Shown: positions 45,181 to 50,978 of the stretch, piece by piece
How positions within the stretch are numbered: position 1 is the stretch's first letter
Layout: every line of letters begins with the position of its first letter
Origin: Gammaproteobacteria bacterium
GTDB lineage: Bacteria > Pseudomonadota > Gammaproteobacteria > SG8-11
NCBI GenBank assembly: GCA_024641505.1
Contig: JAHECY010000017.1
Span: 1 to 50,978, forward strand
Direction: 5' to 3'
Length of the DNA stretch: 50,978 nucleotides
Translations under genes and position numbers: made by a program
Notes under the pieces: generated by a model
Databases searched by the model: none
Seen by the model: only the letters and a program-made list of their open reading frames with translations
Told to the model about the DNA's origin: nothing

Positions 45181-46410
45181 TCAATGGGTCTCACCATCGG
45201 CCAGAGGCATCCCCGCATCCAGCGTCAAGGGCATAACGGTGACCACTGCGCCAGGGTCAAAACCGGTACTCTCCTCCGGCACGATAATCAGCCCGTTAGT
45301 GTGGCGCAACGGCCCCACCATATGCGATCCCTGACCGGCCAGCGTGGTTGCCAGCAACTTGCCGTCAACGACCTGCAAGCGGGCGCGCAAAAACTCGCGG
45401 CGCCCCGACTGCCGCCGAAATCCGTTGACCGCCGTGGCATGCAGCGCGATATCGCTTGGCACGCCATGTTGCCACACGGTGATTGCCGGTCTCACAAACA
45501 AATAATAGGTCACCAGGCTGGACACCGGATTACCGGGTAGCGCAAAAAAATGCGTCCGTGCGCCGATGTGGCCATAGACCACAGGTTTACCAGGCTTAAT
45601 CCGTATCCGCCACAAATCGATGGTACCCAACTCGGCAAACACCTGCTTCACCAGATCGTGGTCGCCCACGGAGGCGCCACCGCTGGTAATAATAAAATCG
45701 TAAGCCTGAGCGCCCGTCAACACCGCCCGCAGCGCGGCCACATCGTCGGCGATAATACCGCCGTCATCCACGGCAACGCCCTGGGCGCGCAGTAGCGCCA
45801 TGGCGGTGTGCCGGTTGGATTCGTAAATCCTGCCCGGTTCCAGGGCTGCGCCCGGAGGGGTCAGCTCGTTACCGGTCGCCAGGACCAGCGCGCGAGGTTG
45901 CCGCACCACCGGCACTGCGCTGTACCCATTGGTCGCCAGCAACGCCAGATCCAGCGGGCGGATACAATGTCCACGTTGGTAGAGCGGCTGACCGGCGTAA
46001 AAATCCTCGCCCTGCCGGCGGATGTTGTCGCCGGCGGTTAGCGGCTCACGCACCCAAATACGATCCTGCTCGCGCTGTACATCTTCCTGAATGACCACGC
46101 AATCAGCGCCCTGCGGCAATGGGGCGCCAGTGAAGATGCGCATAGCGGTGCCCGGTGCCAGAACCTTTGGTAAATCACCGCAACTGGACTCGCCCTGTAC
46201 CGGCAGGCTGCTCTGATCAGAGGTCAAATCGGCGCTGCATAAGGCATAACCGTCCATTGCGGAATTATCGAACGCGGGATTATGCACGCGCGCCACCACC
46301 TCCTCGGCGCAGTAACGCTGCACCGCCGCCAGCAAAGGTACGGTCTCCGTATCTGCGCAGGTTTTAATCGACGCAAAAATACGTGCGCGAGCTTCTTCCA
46401 GAGATAGCAT
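45181..46410 (-). CDS. moeA: Molybdopterin molybdenumtransferase MoeA
   Basis: A 409-residue enzyme that inserts molybdate into adenylylated molybdopterin. Typical segments are Asn-Ser-Ala-Met-Asp-Gly-Tyr-Ala, Ile-Phe-Thr-Gly-Ala-Pro-Leu-Pro, Arg-Gln-Gly-Glu-Asp, Leu-Ala-Thr-Gly-Asn-Glu-Leu and Thr-Ser-Gly-Gly-Ala-Ser-Val-Gly-Asp-His-Asp, and Leu-Pro-Gly-Asn-Pro-Val-Ser in the active-site loop. The ATG at 46410 is chosen because the family begins near Leu-Ser-x-Glu-Glu-Ala; a TTG at 46443 is open. No other molybdenum cofactor gene or Mo enzyme is in the window. Confidence 0.95.
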   Translation of the reverse strand: MLSLEEARARIFASIKTCADTETVPLLAAVQRYCAEEVVARVHNPAFDNSAMDGYALCSADLTSDQSSLPVQGESSCGDLPKVLAPGTAMRIFTGAPLPQGADCVVIQEDVQREQDRIWVREPLTAGDNIRRQGEDFYAGQPLYQRGHCIRPLDLALLATNGYSAVPVVRQPRALVLATGNELTPPGAALEPGRIYESNRHTAMALLRAQGVAVDDGGIIADDVAALRAVLTGAQAYDFIITSGGASVGDHDLVKQVFAELGTIDLWRIRIKPGKPVVYGHIGARTHFFALPGNPVSSLVTYYLFVRPAITVWQHGVPSDIALHATAVNGFRRQSGRREFLRARLQVVDGKLLATTLAGQGSHMVGPLRHTNGLIIVPEESTGFDPGAVVTVMPLTLDAGMPLADGETH

Positions 46411-46570
46411 GGATCGATGGCCCAAAGTCTGGTGACTAAACAAGTCCCCTATGATTACACATATTCCAGCTTTTTAACATGTGTACAAATTCACAACTCC
46501 TGGCACCGGAAGAACGTGGCGAAAGACCCGGGCACAGCGTTGGTCATATGGCAGTATTTTATTGATTTTA

Positions 46571-46603
46571 TAAAGAAAAACCGGAACACAAGGGTTCCGG
46601 TTT
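46571..46603 (-). terminator. Rho-independent terminator of the tiny gene at 46628
   Basis: On the minus strand AAACCGGAAC-CCTTGT-GTTCCGGTTT is followed by TTCTTTA. It lies 25 bases after the stop of the tiny membrane-protein gene and stops read-through toward moeA. Confidence 0.85.
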
Positions 46604-46627
46604 GTTCGCGATATGGGCTGGATATGC

Positions 46628-46708
46628 TTACAGATAGGTGATGAAGAGGCCTATCGAGCTGGCAATACAGACCACAGATACTAAACCGGTAATATATTTT
46701 TCAAACAT
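46628..46708 (-). CDS. Tiny single-span membrane protein (26 aa)
   Basis: A 26-codon frame beginning MFEKYITGLVSVVCIASS and ending Ile-Gly-Leu-Phe-Ile-Thr-Tyr-Leu. From residue 6 on it is one hydrophobic span; the charged Glu-Lys at the N terminus sets orientation. The Shine-Dalgarno GGGAGGAG (46715-46722, complement) lies six bases before the ATG, and a strong terminator follows. An inverted repeat TTGGT-N6-ACCAA at 46759-46774 lies upstream and may be an operator or part of the promoter. Family unknown; it recalls small subunits such as KdpF or CydX in size only. Confidence 0.6.
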   Translation of the reverse strand: MFEKYITGLVSVVCIASSIGLFITYL

Positions 46709-47208
46709 TTCTAGCTCCTCCCGCGAGAAAAACCCACTTTTCTGTGCTAACCTTAGACTTGGTATCATAACCAATTGATTTTATTATGATCCCCCGTTGA
46801 ACCGATATACTTTATCAAATTATTTAACTATTTTTCAAGCTATTTCTTAGCTCGGTATGGCACGTTTAATTACGGAAAATAATGGGTTTCCACAATAAAT
46901 GGAAAATCAGGGCTAAAAAATACACTTTAACCTACGCATTATAGTGAAATGCTCAGGATTTGTGACGCGAATCATGCCCGGTATATTCGCCACGGGGTAC
47001 AATTCCCTCCTGACCGGACAAGTGTCAGAAACCCACGGGCGGGTCGCGGATGATCCCGCCCGGAGATTCACTCTGGGCACTGTCTGAGCAGTGGGTTATT
47101 CTGTGCCCAATGCAGCAGGTTGCCCGACTTTGCCAAAATCCAGATTTATGCAACCATGCGTTTAAATATGCCACTTTTCAGGGTCTCTCTCTTGGAACAT
47201 CACAATTC
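46709..47208. other. AT-rich region upstream of argA
   Basis: About 500 bases between the divergent tiny gene and argA. It holds the inverted repeat TTGGT-N6-ACCAA (46759-46774) and a GC hairpin with arms CGGGCGGG/CCCGCCCG at about 47038-47061. In-frame codons run upstream of argA back to 47050 but look non-conserved. No convincing ArgR box was found. Confidence 0.45.
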
Positions 47209-48522
47209 ATGGTAGCCCCCGTGCAAGCGCCCAGTTTCGTAACCTGGTTCCGACAGGCCGCTCCCTATATCAACGCTTTTCGCGGCCGAACCTTCGTCCT
47301 TGCATTCGGCGGAGAAGCCGTTGCCGATCCGGGATTCAATCATCTGATCCATGATCTGGCCCTGCTGGAAAGCCTGGGTATTCGCCTGGTGGTGGTACAT
47401 GGCGCCCGCCCCCAGATCGAGTCCCGATTACAGCAACGTCAAGCTCAGATTCGTTACCACGGAGATTTACGCATCACCGACGCCACCGCGCTGGAGTGCG
47501 TCAAAGAGGCCAGCAGTCACGTGCGCCTGGAAATCGAAGCATTGTTCTCCATGGGACTGGCCAATTCACCGATGGCCGGCGCCCGGATCCGGGCGGTATC
47601 GGGTAACTTCGTGATTGCCCGACCTATCGGCATACGCGACGGTATCGATCATCAGCATACCGGCGTGGTACGCCGCATCGATACCGAGGGCATCCAAAAG
47701 CAATTGCAGGATGGCGCAATCGTTATCCTGTCACCCGTCGGTTTCTCTCCGACGGGAGAAGTGTTCAATCTGAGCGCGGAAGACGTCGCCATGTCCGCGG
47801 CAGTTTCCCTGAAAGCGGACAAATTAATCTATCTCAGCGAGGAACCGCTGCTGGACAACGACGGTCACATCGTCCGGGAATTGTCCATCGGTGCCGCGCG
47901 TGAATTGCTCACCGCCGGCACCGCCATCGGCGGCGCCCGTTACCTGCGCCATGCCATCCACGCCTGCGAACACGGTATTCGCCGGGTGCATGTGCTCGAC
48001 CGCCAGCGTGATGGTGGTTTACTGCAGGAATTGTTCACCCGGGACGGGATCGGCGCATTGATTTCCGCGGATCTGTACGAAGGCCTGCGGGCCGCGCGTC
48101 TGGATGATATTGCGGGCATCCTGGAATTGATCCGTCCCATGGAAGAAGAAGGCGTCCTGGTCAAACGTTCACGGGAAATGCTGGAGCAGGAGATACACCA
48201 CTACGCGGTTATCGAACGTGACGGCACCATTATCGCCTGCGCCGCCCTGCATCCCTACTCGGAACACCGTATGGCGGAACTGGCGGGACTGGCGGTGCAT
48301 AACGACTACCGCGGCATGGGCAAAGGTCACGTGCTTTACTCATACATTGAAAAACAAGCGCGTGACATGGGCATGAAAAAGTTGTTCATCCTGACGACGC
48401 AATCCAGCCACTGGTTTCAGGAGAAGGGCTTCACCAGAATGGAATTGACGGATCTGCCCATGAAAAAACAGGAACTCTATAACTTGCAGCGACGCTCGCA
48501 ACCTTATGGCAAGGATTTGTAA
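47209..48522 (+). CDS. argA: Amino-acid N-acetyltransferase (N-acetylglutamate synthase)
   Basis: A 437-residue enzyme, close to the 443 residues of E. coli ArgA. An amino-acid-kinase-like domain (about 20-280, with Val-Val-Val-His-Gly-Ala-Arg-Pro-Gln and Ser-Pro-Val-Gly-Phe-Ser-Pro-Thr-Gly-Glu) binds arginine for feedback. It is followed by a GNAT acetyltransferase domain with the acetyl-CoA loop Tyr-Arg-Gly-Met-Gly-Lys-Gly. It makes N-acetylglutamate, the first step of arginine synthesis. The ATG at 47209 is chosen by family length; an open frame reaches 47050. The Shine-Dalgarno is weak. Confidence 0.95.
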   Translation: MVAPVQAPSFVTWFRQAAPYINAFRGRTFVLAFGGEAVADPGFNHLIHDLALLESLGIRLVVVHGARPQIESRLQQRQAQIRYHGDLRITDATALECVKEASSHVRLEIEALFSMGLANSPMAGARIRAVSGNFVIARPIGIRDGIDHQHTGVVRRIDTEGIQKQLQDGAIVILSPVGFSPTGEVFNLSAEDVAMSAAVSLKADKLIYLSEEPLLDNDGHIVRELSIGAARELLTAGTAIGGARYLRHAIHACEHGIRRVHVLDRQRDGGLLQELFTRDGIGALISADLYEGLRAARLDDIAGILELIRPMEEEGVLVKRSREMLEQEIHHYAVIERDGTIIACAALHPYSEHRMAELAGLAVHNDYRGMGKGHVLYSYIEKQARDMGMKKLFILTTQSSHWFQEKGFTRMELTDLPMKKQELYNLQRRSQPYGKDL

Positions 48523-48601
48523 ATAGGATAAAGGCACCGGCCGCGGTGGCACCGTCCGGACTTTGTCACTTGATTGGTAAATCTACTTCCAAGGTAAACA
48601 C

Positions 48602-50978
48602 ATGAAGAAAATTTTTTGGTCGTTGGCGGTACTTTGTTGTTCGAGCCTGACGAGTAATGCATGGGCCGCGTTCGGTTATGACCCGTTCCTGAGCTGGAAT
48701 ACGCTGTATTCGGAAAATTTCAACATTCATTTCCATGACGGCGAAGAAGAGCTCGCCAAAAAAGTGGCCAAGATCGCCGAACGCATTCATCGGCTCCGAG
48801 TAAAGGAATTCAGCTGGGTACCCACCGAACCCACTGAAGTGATCCTCAGTGATCGCGTCGATTTCACCAACGGCGCCGCCACACCGATCTACCAGAACAC
48901 CATGTATCTTTATATGACGCCGCCGGATGAAGTCAACACCCTGGAAGATTTTGACGACTGGCTGGATCTGCTCATCGCGCATGAGTACACGCACATCATC
49001 CACATGGACAAGGTGCGCGGTGGCCCCAAAGGCATCCGCAGAATCTTTGGTCGGGCGCCCGCCGGGCTCGCCTCATTTGCCACTTTCCCGAATGCCTTGC
49101 AACCGCTGTTCTACATAGAAGGCCTGGCCACATACATGGAAACCGACAAGGCGCGCGGCGTCGGTCGCGGCCAGAGCAGCACTTACGCCATGATGATGCG
49201 CATGGAAACGTTGAACGGTATTAAAACGCTGCGCAATGTCAACCAACCCGTGACCGCATGGCCGGCCGGCACTACCCGCTACCTGTACGGCGTTTATTTC
49301 TGGAATTTTATCGCCGATACCTACGGCCCGGAACGGGTACCCGCCTGGGTGGAAAAGTACAGCGGCCACGTCATTCCCTGGGCCTTGAACCATACCAGCC
49401 ATCATATTCTGGGCGAGGATCTGGATATCGTTTGGGAAAAGTTTGACGCCTATTTAACGGATAAATTCCAACCCCAGATACAGGCGGTGCGGCAACGTGG
49501 CGAGCTGGCGGGCGAACAGCTTACCCACGACGGCTACTATACCGGCCATACCCGGTTTGGACCCGACGGCGATATCTATTACGTACGCGATGATTTTCGT
49601 GATGACTCCTATCTCATGGTGCAACACAAGAACGAGCTGCGGCCGCGCGTCATCACCCGTGTCGACGGCAACCGCTTCGATATCCATCCCCAGGCGGGCA
49701 TTGTGCTGACGCAACTCAACGTGGTCAGCAATACCGAATTCTATTCCGATATCTACCATATCGACATCAAAAGCCACAAGGTGCGGCGCCTCACCGAGTC
49801 CGGACGTTATCGTTCCGCGACCTGGAGTCCGGACGGCAAGCAGATCATCGCAATCCACAATGAAGCGGGCAACAACAGCGTACACTTACTGGACGTACAG
49901 GGAAAATTGCTGAAAGAGTTGTGGCAAGGCAAGAACATGGAGGTCGTTGGCGAACCGGATTGGTCACCGGACGGCAAATGGCTGGTGGCACCGGTGTGGC
50001 GCAGCGAAAACCGCTGGGACCTGGAGCTGTTTTCCCTGGCTGACGGGAAATGGCGCAAGCTGACCCAGGATGACAACATCAAGATGAACCCGCAGTTTAC
50101 CGGTGACGGTAAATCCGTGGTATTTACCGCGGATTACGGCGGCATCTATAACATCCAGATCATGAACCTGGAAAACAGCCAGGTGCGCCAACTGACCAAT
50201 GTCATCGGCGGCGCCTTCTTCCCTTCACTGGACCATGACCAGAAACAATTGACCTACACCGGTTTCACCGACAAGGGCTATGACGTCTTTCGGCTGAACC
50301 TCGATCCCGGCAAAACTCTGACGCCGGCGGCGGCGTTGCCGCCAGCCGTGGATCACAGCGCGGACACGGCCAGCGAACCTATGCCCCAGTACCATATCGA
50401 ACCTTACTCCCCGTGGCACACCATCAAACCCCGCTGGTGGCATCCGATTCTCGATGTCACGGAAAATAGCACCGTTCTGGGTGTGATGACCGGCGCCTCG
50501 GATAGCCTCAACCGGCACACTTACTTCTTTGCCCCCGCCTATGATTTCAACAACCACTGGCACGAGGGTACCCTCGGATATATTTATGACCGCTTCACGC
50601 CCACGCTGCGGCTGCTCGGCAACCGCAGTGTCGCTGAAGTCATGCGCAAGTCGCCGCTCGACAAGAATAAACAGGTTCTGGAACGCGTCACCACGAATGA
50701 TTTCGCTTCCGCAGAATTGATATTCCCGTTACTCGATTTCAACTACCAATGGGGTATGAACCTGGGCGCGGTTTACAATCGGGAACGAGATCGTACCGTC
50801 GGCAAATACGACATCGCGGAACCCGAGACCACGGATGCACTGCTGGGCGCGGCCTTGACATTCAATTCCGCCAAAACCTTTCCCATCTCCGTCAGCCGGT
50901 CCCGGGGACGGACCGTCAAACTGATCGGCGAAGACAGTGATTATGGCAACTACGACTACACCGGCAAAGTGCTGATCG
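48602..50978 (+). CDS. Secreted metalloprotease - beta-propeller - barrel protein (3' end cut)
   Basis: At least 792 residues, running off the right edge. A signal peptide ends Ala-Trp-Ala. Residues 40-200 form a gluzincin-type peptidase domain with His127-Glu-Tyr-Thr-His131 and Glu173 in Ile-Glu-Gly-Leu-Ala-Thr-Tyr as the third ligand. Residues about 300-580 hold TolB-like propeller blades (Trp-Ser-Pro-Asp-Gly-Lys twice, plus variants). From about 630 on, alternating strands with Asn-Tyr-Gln-Trp-Gly-Met-Asn-Leu-Gly-Ala suggest an outer-membrane barrel. It is likely exported to the outer membrane. AGGT lies about seven bases before the ATG. Confidence 0.85.
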   Translation, partial: MKKIFWSLAVLCCSSLTSNAWAAFGYDPFLSWNTLYSENFNIHFHDGEEELAKKVAKIAERIHRLRVKEFSWVPTEPTEVILSDRVDFTNGAATPIYQNTMYLYMTPPDEVNTLEDFDDWLDLLIAHEYTHIIHMDKVRGGPKGIRRIFGRAPAGLASFATFPNALQPLFYIEGLATYMETDKARGVGRGQSSTYAMMMRMETLNGIKTLRNVNQPVTAWPAGTTRYLYGVYFWNFIADTYGPERVPAWVEKYSGHVIPWALNHTSHHILGEDLDIVWEKFDAYLTDKFQPQIQAVRQRGELAGEQLTHDGYYTGHTRFGPDGDIYYVRDDFRDDSYLMVQHKNELRPRVITRVDGNRFDIHPQAGIVLTQLNVVSNTEFYSDIYHIDIKSHKVRRLTESGRYRSATWSPDGKQIIAIHNEAGNNSVHLLDVQGKLLKELWQGKNMEVVGEPDWSPDGKWLVAPVWRSENRWDLELFSLADGKWRKLTQDDNIKMNPQFTGDGKSVVFTADYGGIYNIQIMNLENSQVRQLTNVIGGAFFPSLDHDQKQLTYTGFTDKGYDVFRLNLDPGKTLTPAAALPPAVDHSADTASEPMPQYHIEPYSPWHTIKPRWWHPILDVTENSTVLGVMTGASDSLNRHTYFFAPAYDFNNHWHEGTLGYIYDRFTPTLRLLGNRSVAEVMRKSPLDKNKQVLERVTTNDFASAELIFPLLDFNYQWGMNLGAVYNRERDRTVGKYDIAEPETTDALLGAALTFNSAKTFPISVSRSRGRTVKLIGEDSDYGNYDYTGKVLI

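Noticed and set aside
46961-46976. TGTGACGCGAATCATG as a CRP site upstream of argA
   Set aside because: Only one half-site is good and the distance to a promoter cannot be set; matches of this quality are expected by chance.

Overview
The window reads as a chromosomal segment of a gammaproteobacterium. The evidence is conserved gene content and order: rplM-rpsI, coq7, an E. coli-type speD, an OsmC/YhfA-like gene divergent from a CRP/Vfr-type regulator, trpE/trpG-trpD-trpC with gph and rpe, rluE, moeA, djlA and argA. Gram-negative porins, lipoprotein signals and outer-membrane barrels agree. No phage, IS element, CRISPR array or rRNA was seen. The species cannot be named from this sequence alone.

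Left part (1-12.7 kb): a heptanucleotide tandem array cut by the left edge, a histidine-phosphatase lipoprotein, a 25-residue membrane peptide gene, a hydrolase-OsmC fusion, a methyltransferase, two porins, tRNA-Gln(CUG), and one 1802-residue helical-repeat protein carrying two PIN-like nuclease segments. The S9/L13 operon follows on the minus strand with a near-consensus promoter.

Middle part (12.8-31 kb): a thioredoxin-like 2Fe-2S ferredoxin, a GlcF-type Fe-S protein and coq7; then speD, a VOC protein, a DUF885 protein, OsmC, crp, and a periplasmic DsrE protein. A PhnD-like binding protein sits next to a hybrid histidine kinase. The tryptophan genes follow: rpe-gph-trpE-trpG-trpD-trpC, all on the minus strand. 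A 15-codon reading frame containing Trp-Arg-Trp lies just before trpE and looks like a leader peptide. A dispersed palindromic repeat (core GGGTGCGTATTACGCACC) occurs four times, two of them as inverted pairs, and supplies the stop codons of three genes.

Right part (31-51 kb): rluE; a heavy-metal type two-component system with a perfect 18-bp palindrome between it and a divergent exported protein, and a CopD-like membrane protein; a lipase-like esterase; the DUF2339-DUF3999 membrane pair; a SulP anion transporter; djlA overlapping a barrel-protein gene; moeA; another tiny membrane protein; argA; and a partial secreted metalloprotease-propeller protein running off the right edge.

The most notable items are the tandem-PIN giant protein beside the tRNA gene, the candidate trp leader peptide, the stop-codon-donating palindromic elements, the metal-regulator operator, and three very small single-span membrane proteins with strong Shine-Dalgarno sites.
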